A stretch of 64,000 bases of DNA from Orychophragmus violaceus. Lineage: Eukaryota > Streptophyta > Magnoliopsida > Brassicales > Brassicaceae. The notes beneath the pieces were generated by a model. That model saw nothing but the letters and a program-made list of their open reading frames with translations, did no database searches and was not told the DNA's origin. Location of the stretch: assembly GCA_030180135.1 (NCBI GenBank), contig CM058231.1, positions 29,391,034-29,455,033 on the forward strand. Reading direction: 5' to 3'. Within the stretch, counting starts at the first letter, position 1; the number at the start of each line of letters is the position of its first letter. Positions 55,400 to 64,000 of this stretch are shown in pieces. The position numbers were made by a program, and so were the translations under genes.

Positions 55400-56885
55400 A
55401 ACTGAATTGATAATTAATCGAAGTGGGTGCCACTCCTCCGGTATGGTCAATGAAGTGCAATATGTCTTTGACGTTCTCCTCGAATGACAAACGCCCCCAC
55501 GGAAAAGTCTTGCACATCTCGAGATCATCAATGGCTCTGAGGAAGAAACTCTCAACGGAAGGAGCTCATTTGCCTGTCTTCTTCTTCCCAATGATCACGG
55601 ATGACAAGAAGTACATGACAACCATATTCAAACGATCCTTGCCATGCTTTCTCTTGCAAATATTTTTTTTCGTTTTCATAGCTAGGAACTGCTTCTCAAC
55701 TTCTTCATGTGTAACCTTCTCTTCACCAAAGTACTTAGCAATAAAACCTGAGCCACCACCAAGGGATTCGTAGTGGTTTGGATAGGAGTGACAGAACAAC
55801 CCTGAAACGAGTGCATGCTCCCTGATGGAATAGCGGATTGGAACGCCGTTGACAATAAACCATAGCTCCATCTTCTTATCCACAGCCGTGACCCTAACAA
55901 GAATCATCCACAGTCCCATCCATTTTGAGCTTGTCTTCTGACCCATGTGGAAGAAGTGCTTGAATTGTGGATGCTCATGGAACCAATCAAGCTCATCATC
56001 CTCGAGAATGTCTTCTACAGTCTTCACGGCTTTGGCGATGTAGCACTTAGAAGTGAGCTTTATCGTCTTCACATATTCTGTGGGAGGGAAACACATCTTG
56101 AGGGGCTGCATTGGTTCGGTTCGTCCTCTGAATTCTGCACACACAAAAAGTTTGACCAAGTATTACCCAGTTATACTAAGTTTTACCAAGTTTTACACGA
56201 AAGTTATACTAAGTTTTACTAAGTTTTACTCTAAGTTTTACCAAGTTTTACTAAGTTTTACCAAGTTTGACACCAAGTTTTACTAAGTTTTACCAAATTA
56301 CACACAAAGTTTTGCTAAGTTATACCAAGTTTTTTTGTCTTTTCCAAATCAAAGTTTCACTAATTCCTACAAAGTTTTACATATCCTCGACAAAAATTAG
56401 ACATGCAAGGCCCCATAAATGGAAATACGTACCGTTCCTTCCTGGATCAAATCCTCGTGTTGATCACTGTGGTGGGTTAAAGAGCGGATTTCACTGGTTC
56501 GAACAACTTCTTCTTCTTCGTGAAACCCTAGTCCCGGAACGCGGGAATCTTCAACTTCATCCTCCTCGACTACGGCTTTCTCTTCATCGTCTACAGCTTT
56601 CTCCTCCTCTTTTATCTCTCCGGCTTCCTCCTCCTCATCGTCTTCTGTTTCATCGTCCTTCTCTTCCTCGTTCTCAATCTCTTCGTCGTCTTCCTCTTCC
56701 TCCGCATTCTCGGATTCTTTTTCCAAGTCTGTTTCTTCTTCTTCATCAATTTGTTCCCACACATCTTCGGCTTGGCGATTCGCCTCTTCTCTCGGGTCTC
56801 TCTCGGTTGGGGATTCGTTTGGAGGAATCGATTTATCCTCTACTCTCTTCGACTTTCGTAATTTCTTTCTCCCATAACTCCGCAT
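55400..56885 (-). pseudogene. DUF1985-domain gene of the MULE, two exons, one internal stop
   Basis: Exon 1 (56885 to 56433) starts MRSYGRKKLRKSKRVEDKS, then a strongly acidic tract rich in E and D (about residues 50-120), ending at a GTACGT donor. Exon 2 begins at 56134 after TGCAG: EFRGRTEPMQPLKMCFPP, KHFFHMGQKTSSKWMGLWM, LWFIVNGVPIRYSIREHALV and SGLFCHSYPN. After an in-frame TGA near 55564 it continues SVESFFLRAIDDLEMCKTFP and WGRLSFEENVKDI. These are the DUF1985 hallmarks (F-x-NG-P-x-RYS, GL-C-x-YP, F-LRA-DDLE...FPWGR). The C48 (Ulp1) peptidase that often follows is absent. The molecular role of DUF1985 is unknown. Confidence 0.75.
56155..56345. repeat. AAGTTTTACYA tandem array in the MULE gene intron
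   Basis: About fifteen imperfect 11-base units (AAGTTTTACTA, AAGTTTTACCA, AAGTTATACTA) fill most of the 299-base intron of the DUF1985 gene. Confidence 0.85.
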
Positions 56886-57220
56886 GTTTCCTTCTATGGA
56901 GGATTGAACTTCTTTTTTTGTCGGATAAAGTCGGAAACTGTAAGAAGAAGGAAAGACGAACGGTTGAATATACTGAAGAGAAAAAACCGATTTTTGATTT
57001 TTACCTTAAGTCATTTTTAGGATTTAAAGAGTAGATCCGACCCGACTCAAGTGGATCGACCAAACTCGTTGGGTCAACCCAGGTTAGGTTGTAAATAAGT
57101 TACAAACTCCAGGTTTTGCTGTCTTTTACCCCTTCTGACGAATTAAAAAAAAATGAATTAATTGGAGAGGAGTATATGGGACTTTGATTTCGAGTCAAAG
57201 AGTTCTGGAGAATTTGATCC

Positions 57221-57590
57221 ATACTTGATGACATTACCTTAGACAGAAAAACCGAATCGTATACAATCCATCATCCGCGATATTCTTTGTAGTAGATTTG
57301 ATCCTCACCATTTAAATCCGTAACCGTAACAAGACCGCCTCCGATCTTTCTGAAATCAAAGATCCTGAATCACCATCCCTGATTGACTGAATATCGATTG
57401 TCATAAATCCTTGAAAATCTCCGTCTAGAAATCCATCACTTTGGAAAGTATATCTCTGAAGCCGCTGATCAAAATAGATTGGAAATCCCATCGAAACCGT
57501 AAAAAGAACAACATCCACCGCCTAGAAAAAGCAGATCGAGAGGATCGACTAAGTCGCCATCGCCTCTATCTTAGGGTTTTCTTTTTTTCT
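57221..57590 (-). other. LINE-A 5' untranslated region and 5' end
   Basis: Minus strand from AAACCCTAAGATAGAGGCG (about 57585) through GGTGGATGTTGTTC and downstream. The start resembles the 5' ends of Arabidopsis-type LINEs. No target duplication could be matched, as the 3' end is unresolved. Confidence 0.5.
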
Positions 57591-58659
57591 TTTAATTAAA
57601 AACTCAACTTATTTAGGTCATGGTTGTTTAAGCCAATTTAATTTTGTATCCATTTAAATCCGTTTAACTCAGAGGCCTGTCAGTTTTTAACCGCTCTGTA
57701 GGCTCATATAGTTTTCTTTTAAAAAAATATGAGCATTTTTATGGGAAACCAATCATACTTGCTGATGGAGAAATGGTGCAAGAAAAGGCATGTGACATTA
57801 TTGAACAAGCCATTCATAACGACGACTCTGCATTCAACCAACAACTTGGTGATAAGCACCATGTTTGGTTTAAACTGTCTTTTTTTTTTTTGGCAGATTC
57901 ACGATTGATTGATTAGTTGTGACTATATTTCATTTTGAGATTTGTATCTTTTAACGATCTGAGTATATGTTTAGCATCACAAACAACGAGAATACGTGTA
58001 GAATCTCTATTCATTCTTCTTAATTTTATAGTCCTGAAAAATTACAGATTCTTAAATTTATTGTATCCAGAGTTGGAGCTTTTCTTCAATTAGAAACAAA
58101 ATAGAATTATTGGAGGACTCCTCCTCAAGGCTTGAACCTGAAAGAATTTGAAGAAGCATTTGGTGTACGAATCTTTCGATACAATTATGAGTACGAATTG
58201 TATATTTTTATTTTTTATGTCACTAGTTTCCCTTCTTCTCATGAGACGTGGATGTCTGTATTGGGATAGACTCGGAGATAATAGCTTCATTGCTTCTAGG
58301 CTAGTTCCAGTATTTTTCTTTCTATGAAGCTTCTTTTTGCATACTCTCTACATTTTTAAATCTCTATCTTCCTTCATAGTTCCAAGTTGTGGCTGCATAA
58401 GAACATGAATACAACATATATAATTTTTACGAGTTCTAATGGTGGTAATAACTGGAATTGTATACGACATATCAGGAACTCCTGTAAAACTCAGACATTT
58501 GAATTTTGAAACAAAAATCAAAGATACTATCAATATGTATATTTTTTGAGTTTTTTTGGTATCTTGATGGAAGAATTTTGGACAACAGCGATGCTGTTCA
58601 GTATGAAACCACACACAGAACTGGTTCTAATAAATAGTATGTTGTTTTGTATTTTTAAG
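57591..58659. other. Unassigned sequence with gene-like fragments
   Basis: Two short plus-strand stretches look coding but were not recognised: FYGKPIILADGEMVQEKACD with IIEQAIHNDD (about 57730-57870), and GLNLKEFEEAFGVRIFRYNY (about 58118-58200). They are separated by AT-rich sequence and stops. They may be exons of the gene whose next fragment lies at 58660, or unrelated captured pieces. Confidence 0.3.
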
Positions 58660-58830
58660 ACTTCAGAGGAGATAAAGGAGTACATAGAGAAGAAAATGAA
58701 CAGCCCCTGGAGGGACAGGCCTATTGACGAATCTCTGAAACTTTTTGGAAAAATGAAAGGAGGAAACAGTCGAGGAAGCGAAAATATACTTACAATGAAA
58801 CAGGGTATGCAGAATGATAACTGTAATATG
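58660..58830 (+). pseudogene. Glutaminyl-tRNA synthetase exon fragment
   Basis: After an AG acceptor-like site the plus strand reads TSEEIKEYIEKKMNSPWRDR, PIDESLKLFGKMKGG and LTMKQGMQNDNCNM. This is the EEIKEYREKKMNSPWRDRP...MKQDMQSDNFNM segment of eukaryotic GlnRS, just after the Rossmann-fold start. The similarity stops at 58830, where YDLIAYRI would follow and the Copia-3 LTR begins. No other GlnRS exon was found nearby, so it is a captured or decayed fragment, not a gene. Confidence 0.65.
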
Positions 58831-59476
58831 TGAAGACTCAAAGTTTGTAAGCAAATGTGTGTGTGTAACTCAGTTGATTACAAGTTAGCAGCTCGAGTCT
58901 CGACAAGGCGATTGGCACGAAAGATATAGAAAGATTCTAGACGTTAAGAAAATAGAAGATTTCCTAAGAAAATATACTATTTGTGAGAGTATCTCGCCAC
59001 TCAGGTTCGAATCTTCCTGGCCAGCGGGGGATTAAACTAAGGGCATCGCCGGCTTCCAGGGAAAATATGTGCGGCCGTCACCTAAGGCGGGCGCAGCACG
59101 CTAGTCGGGACCCATTTTGGTGGGGCCGGATACCCTGGGTTATCAAAAAAAAAAAGATTTGTGAGAGTATATAAGTGTAAGAAGCTTATGAAATTAGGTT
59201 AGCCGTTTTTGAGAGATAGAACTTCGAGCATCATACTTGTAGCCTTTGGTGTTGAAGGTCTAAAATTGGTGAGTGAATCAAAGAGGGTGTGCAACTGTTG
59301 TTGTACGGTAAGGTTGGGTAGATTAGGATTTGGTCAGTCTTGATTCATTGTTGTGAAGTCGAGTAAAACTGATTGAACAAGATAAAGTTGTATTTTGTTC
59401 AAGAGAATTCTAATAAAGATTGGCTTTTGGAAACTCGTATTAGTCCTTAGTTGATATTCATATCTTCAGTTTTACA
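58831..59476 (+). repeat. Copia-3 5' LTR, interrupted by a SINE
   Basis: TGAAGACTCAAAG...TTTTACA, 646 bases including the SINE and one duplication copy, about 468 without them. The start is set by the end of GlnRS similarity and the TG, the end by CA-type ACA before the PBS. No mate is available in the window to check. Confidence 0.6.
58993..59156 (+). mobile_element. SINE (5'-truncated), 14-bp target duplication
   Basis: ATTTGTGAGAGTAT at 58979-58992 is repeated exactly at 59157-59170. Between them is a 164-base unit with a pol III box-B-like GGTTCGAATCTTCC near its start, a GC-rich body and a CTGGGTTATC plus A-run 3' end, as in Brassicaceae tRNA-derived SINEs. Box A is missing, so it is truncated at the 5' end. 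Confidence 0.8.
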
Positions 59477-59478
59477 TT

Positions 59479-59490
59479 AGGTATCAGAGC
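59479..59490 (+). other. Copia-3 primer-binding site
   Basis: AGGTATCAGAGC, the initiator tRNA-Met site with the first base changed, two bases after the LTR. Confidence 0.7.
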
Positions 59491-59528
59491 AGAAAATCTA
59501 TTTTACAGGTTGAGATCTTGGAGTTGAT

Positions 59529-61260
59529 ATGGAGACAAAGGAACTCATGGCAGTCTTAAAACCCATCATGCTTGATGAGAACAATTTTGGTCATTGGAAA
59601 GTTCGGATGAGACATATTATCCGCGCAATTGATGAAACTGCTTGGTATGTTGTTCTGAAAGGCTGGGAAGAACCAATGGAAATATTGAAAGATAAATCCA
59701 AAGTCCCAAAACCGTTGGAAAAATGGACAGAGGATGAAAGAAAAGCCTCGAAGTACAATTCCAGAGCAATTTCCACAATCATGTCAGTTTTGGATATAAA
59801 GCAATTTAAGATAATTCAAGGCTGTGAATCAGCTAAAGAAGCGTGGGACACACTTGTTAATCACTTCGAAGGAGATACAAGTGTGAAAAGAACACGTCTG
59901 GACCATTTGGCTTCTCAATTCGAAAATCTCAAAATGGGTCCAGATGAAACAATTGGAATCATATGGCAATGCTTAGCACAATTGCAAATGAAGCCTCGGT
60001 CCTTGGAAAGAAGTATCATAAAAAGAAACTGGTCAAGAAACTTATTAGGTGTCTTCCTTCTAATTTCTCTGCTTAGAAAGCAATTTTGCAGTGCTCAATG
60101 AACACAGATGAGATGAAATTTGACAAACTAGTAGGAATGTTGAAGTCTCAAGAAATGGAAGTGATAGAAGAACAGCCTAAAAAAAATCATGGAATTGCAT
60201 TTAATGCTCAACACGAAGACGAAAGAGTCAAGAAACTGGAGGATAATATGGGACTGATAGCTATGAACTTCAACAAAATGCTCAAGAGGATTGAAAAAGG
60301 CCAAAACAAAACATTCAATCGGTTTCAGAAAATGACTCTGACAGGAATGCAAATCGCAATTTCAGACCAGAAGGTGATAAATCGTCAAGGAAAAAGGAAA
60401 TACAGTGTCATAAATGTGAAGATTGTGGTCTTCTGGTGAAAAGAAAGGAGCTGAAGTGTAGTGAATGCAGAGGTATCAGTCACATTAAGGCTGAGTGTTC
60501 GAGTGCTGTTAGATGAAAAGAGAAGTCTATTTTGTGCTTTAGTGATACTGACTCAGAGGAAGATGAGGATGATGGAGAACTCGTGTTAAACTTTGTTGCA
60601 TTGGTATCACAAGAGAATCAAGTAGATGAGATGACTGACTCCGAGTCTGATGAAGAAGTTGATGTTCAGAAAGAATACAAAACTTTGTATGAAAACTGGA
60701 CTAAGCTCAGTCATGAAAATTTTCAGCTTCTCAAGGATAAAGCTATGCTGAAGGCTCAAGTGAATATCCTGCAAATGGAACAGACACCACCTGGAACTAA
60801 ACTGCCTGACATTGTGGAAGTGAATACAAATGAAGATCATCTTGAGCAAGAACTCAATAAGGATAGGGACAAAAATCGAATACTGGAAGAGAAATTTGCT
60901 AAGATGCGAACATCTTTTACTCAGGAACAGGACAAGAGCCGGGGTCTTGAACAAAGTCTGGCTGAAAATCACAAAAAGATCAGGATGCTGAATAAAGGAA
61001 CAGAAAGTTTGGATCAAATCCTTGCTATGGGACAACCGCCCAAGGTAAATTGGGTTCTTGGATACTCAGGAGGAGCTGAATCAAGTTTAACAGGAGGTAT
61101 GATCAACTTTGTCCCAGCTGTACACAACAACACAGAGCATAAAGGAACTGGAAATAAAAACAAAAATGTTAAAAGGACTCAAACAAACAAAAACCGAAAA
61201 GGGTGTTTTGTATGTGGGAAATTTGGTCACAAGAAATTGACTTGCTGGACATTTTGGAAC
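59529..61260 (+). pseudogene. Copia-3 gag with two zinc knuckles and coiled coil
   Basis: METKELMAVLKPIMLDENNF starts at 59529; SAKEAWDTLVNHFEGDTSVK and RLDHLASQFENLKM are typical of SIRE/Maximus-lineage gag. After a frameshift near 60000, LDKLVGMLKSQEME-like sequence is followed by a first Cys/His cluster (CEDCGLL...CSECRGISHIKAEC, 60415-60500). An acidic and coiled-coil region (60540-61000) includes KDRDKNRILEEKFAKMRTSF, and a second knuckle CFVCGKFGHKKLTC lies at about 61203. The long coiled-coil extension between knuckles is characteristic of this lineage. Broken by stops and shifts. Confidence 0.75.
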
Positions 61261-61439
61261 AGGATATGCAGAGCATGGAGGTCGAACAGCTGTTATATAG
61301 AGACAAAATCCTTGGAATGGTGTGCATAGCTAAGAAGGATATGTGCTCTGGATACAAAGGTAATGCAAGTCAAATAGAAAACACTATTGAGATGGTCTGC
61401 AATCTTTCCATGATAAGTAATGTTGCTTATACTGCAGTC

Positions 61440-64000
61440 GAAAACGAGAACATGGAGTCATGGTATTTTGACAGCGGTTGCTCGCGCATATGACTGAAAG
61501 TGATTAGGTTCTTGATGAAATGTCGCCTTTTAAAGGAGGTATTGTAACATTTGGAGGTGGTGGACAAGGTAAAATAGCTGGTGTTGGGAAGATACACTCT
61601 GATGGAAAGCCACAACTTGCTAATGTCTACTTGGTCAAATGACTGAAAGCAAATTTGATTAGTATCTCACAGTTGTGTGATGAAGGACTTAAAGTCTTGT
61701 TCACTAAGACTGACTGCCAAGCAATGAACGAACAAGGAAGTGTGATTCTTATGGGATGAGATCTGTAAATAACTGCTATATGTGGGTGTCAACCAGCAAG
61801 TGTCTGAGCTCAATGGAGTCACAATTAGATTTATGGCACAAAAAACTGGGACATATGAGTATAAATGGCCTTACTCGATTAGTTAATGCTGAAGTGGTCA
61901 GAGGAGTTCTAAAGCTGGAAGCATCAACTAACACTGTATGCAAGGCATGCTGCCAGGAAAAGCAAGTGAAAGTTCAACACAAACAACTCAGTGAGATAAG
62001 ATCAAAGAAAATACTGGAGTTGATTCACATTGATCTGATGGGGCCGGTTAATCCAGAGAGTATCACAAGAAAGAGGTACATTTTCGTTTTTGTGGATGAC
62101 TTTTCTAGATTCACATGGGTCAGGTTCTTAAGGGAGAAATCTGAAGCAACTGAAATCTTCAAGATACTGGCACTGGAACTGAAAAAATGAAAAGGGTGGA
62201 ATAATCCAAATTAGGAGCGAGCATGGAGGAGAGTTTCCGAACGAATCATTTGAGAAGTTTTTTCAGTCTCAGGGAATTCGTCACCAATACTCTGCTCCTA
62301 GGACACCTAAACAGAACGAAGTTGTTGAGAGAAAGAATAAAATTCTTCAAAAAATGGCTAGAACTATGCTTCATGGAAATCAGATAGCTCCTAAGTTCTG
62401 GGCGGAAGCAATCAGTACTGCCTGCTACATTATTAACAGAGTTTACGTTAAACCAGGTACTAAGATGACCCCATATGAAATCTGGAAAGGAAAAACTCCA
62501 AATTTGAGTTACTTCCATGTGTTTGGTGTTTGTGCTACATTCTGAATGACAAGGATCAACTAGGAAAGTTTGATTCTTAAAGTGATGAGGGAATGTTTTT
62601 GGGTTATGCGAATAACAATACTGCATTTAGAGTGTACAACCGAAGGACTCATATGATAAGTGAATCTGTGAATGTTGTGTTTGATGACAGAAATGGTTAT
62701 TATCTCGAAGAAATGATACACAACTCAAGTCAGGAAATGCATTCAATAGAGGATGAAGCTCCAAACAGTATACAAAGGATGAAGTAGTGTCTATAAGTAA
62801 TAATCCACGGAGAACTGGATTTGGACAAGTTAACCGGGATCATTCGGCGGTTGATGTCATTGGAGATGTACAAGATGGGAGGTAAACTCGAAATAGGCAA
62901 ATCGATTTCAAGGAGATGGTCAAGCTGGCTTGTTTCATATCATTCATTGAGCCGAAAAATGTTCTGGAAGCCCTAAGTGATGAATATTGGACGCTTGCTA
63001 TGAATGAAGAGCTTGAACAATTCAACAGAATGGAAGTCTGGGATCTGGTCTCATTCCCAAAAGATGTTAACGTAGTGGGAACAAAATAGGTATACAAAAA
63101 TAAGATCGAAGAAGAGTGGAATGTGGTCAGAAACAAAACTATACTTGTTGCTCAAGGATACTCACAAATTGAAGGAGTTGACTTTGATGAGACTTTTGCT
63201 CCAGTGGCTACACTTGAATCAATTCGGTTGCTATTTGGAATAGCATGTAACTTAAGGATCAAGCTGTATCAGATGGATGTTAAAAGTCCGTTTATGAACG
63301 ACATGTTACACGAAGACGTGTATGTAGCATAGCCGAAAGGATTTGAGGATCCTAAGAATCCAGATCATTTCTATAAACTTAAGAGAGCCCTCTATGGACT
63401 GAAGCAAGCTCCACGGGCATGATATGAGAGATTAACCCTTTTCCTTCTCAAAAGAGGTTTCAACAGAGTAAATGTGGATAAGACCTTATTCATTATGGAG
63501 AACAAATAAGGTATGCTCATAGTTCAAATATATGTCGACGACATTATATTTGGTGCAACTCAATAAGCACTGATGTATGACTTTGTTGGAACCATGACGC
63601 GTGAATTCGAGATGAGTATGGTCGGTGAATTGAACTACTTTCTTGGTCTTCAAGTTAAGCAGACAGAGGAAGGGATTTTCGTATGTCAGAGCACATATGC
63701 ACGTAATCTGGTCAGAAGGTTTGATATGGAGACATCCAAGATTGAAAAGACTCCTATGAGCACAACGAACAAACTGTCTAAGGATGAAGAAGCACAAAGA
63801 GTTGATGAACGACAATACCGGGCTATGATTGGGAGCCTTCTCTACTTGACTGCATCACGACCAGACATATGCTTCAGTGTAGGATTGTGTGCTAGATATC
63901 AGATGAATCCTCGGATGTCTCACCTAATGGCTGTTAAACGAATCATCAAATACATTCGAGGTACTCTGAACTATGGTTTAAATTATACATCAGATACTAA
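61440..64000 (+). pseudogene. Copia-3 pol remnant (protease to reverse transcriptase/RNase H)
   Basis: Protease ESWYFDSGCSRI (about 61455), pre-integrase LWHKKLGHMSINGLTRLV (61830) and CKACCQEKQVKVQHK. Integrase has LIHIDLMGPVNPES and VDDFSRFTWVRFL, then (shifted) SEHGGEFPNE and QNEVVERKNKILQKMARTM. Reverse transcriptase has SDEYWTLAMNEELEQFNRM, ETFAPVATLESIRLL, YQMDVKSPFMNDMLHEDVYV, LYGLKQAPRA and an intact QIYVDDIIFGAT (63520-63560). RNase H onset is YRAMIGSLLYLTASRPD. At least eight in-frame stops; the sequence leaves the window within this domain. Confidence 0.85.

Larger units (their letters stand above)
54934..57220. mobile_element. MULE: non-autonomous Mutator-like element with DUF1985 gene (2287 bp)
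   Basis: Inverted ends GGGTCAAATTC (54934 on) and, on the minus strand, GGATCAAATTC (from 57220). Similarity extends through CTCTTTGACTCGAARTCAA and ACTCCTC over at least 70 bases. The ten-base flank ATACTTGATG is exact on both sides (54924-54933 and 57221-57230), in the 9-11 base range of MULE duplications. It carries a decayed DUF1985 gene but no MURA transposase. DUF1985 commonly accompanies Ulp1-carrying MULEs in Brassicaceae. Confidence 0.8.
58831..64000 (+). mobile_element. Copia-3: decayed SIRE/Maximus-like Copia element, right end off the window
   Basis: Starts with an LTR at 58831, inserted in the GlnRS fragment (predicted duplication ATATG at 58826-58830; partner beyond the window). 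The LTR is followed by a PBS, a long gag with two zinc knuckles and a coiled coil, and pol up to the start of RNase H at 64000. Stops are frequent in all domains. The SINE inside its LTR shows it is older than that SINE insertion. Confidence 0.8.

Noticed and set aside
56267..57034. A 255-codon plus-strand ORF rich in L, P and R
   Set aside because: It is the antisense shadow of the acidic exon 1 of the DUF1985 gene on the minus strand, which has domain support and splice sites.

Overview
This is plant nuclear DNA made almost entirely of nested transposable elements, with no intact host gene. The element families (Copia, Gypsy including gag-only types, plant L1-like LINE, Helitron, CACTA, hAT, MULE with DUF1985, TRIM, SINE) and the captured gene types (F-box At2g35280-type, RPA70/DUF223 repeats, glutaminyl-tRNA synthetase) point to a Brassicaceae genome, probably pericentromeric heterochromatin. 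Boundaries below were read by eye from terminal repeats and target-site duplications (TSDs); exon limits of decayed genes are approximate.

The organising object is one old LINE (LINE-A, minus strand, 5' end near 57590, 3' end near 8105). Its roughly 8 kb are spread over about 49 kb by later insertions, most with readable TSDs. From right to left these are: a MULE (54934-57220, TSD ATACTTGATG); hAT-2 (52922-53791, TSD GATTATCA); a joined Gypsy-3 plus TRIM block (46683-52683, one outer TSD GAACG/AAACG); the young intact Copia-2 (40448-45046, TSD CATAC); a 28-base poly(A) retro-insertion (40383-40410, 13-base TSD); Helitron-2 (39065-40045, between A and T); hAT-1 (38233-38893, TSD CCGATAAT); and a 26-kb CACTA element (8812-34766, TSD GGG within a G run).

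The CACTA element holds its own decayed TNPA-like gene (31680-33700) and gene-derived cargo. On the left are an RPA70-like copy and two tandem F-box copies, all minus strand. On the right are an F-box copy and an RPA70-like copy, both plus strand. One tandem F-box copy is split by Gypsy-1 (12999-27168), which is itself split by the related gag-only Gypsy-2 (16530-24285, TSD GTCAC).

Left of LINE-A there is a second nest: an RPA70-like fragment hit by a 5'-truncated LINE-B, which was hit by Copia-1 (1-5283, running off the left edge). A Helitron 3' terminus lies at 7466-7493. To the right of LINE-A, a glutaminyl-tRNA synthetase exon fragment is cut by Copia-3 (58831 to beyond 64000), whose LTR carries a SINE.

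Only Copia-2 has a full-length gag-pol frame. Gypsy-2 retains a complete gag frame without polymerase. Everything else is broken. The most notable observations are the U5-to-U5 Gypsy-3/TRIM junction with a single outer TSD, the CACTA with mirrored F-box/RPA cargo, Copia-2 with TA...TA termini, and short palindromic motif clusters that recur, with different sequences, in the LTRs or leaders of three unrelated families.
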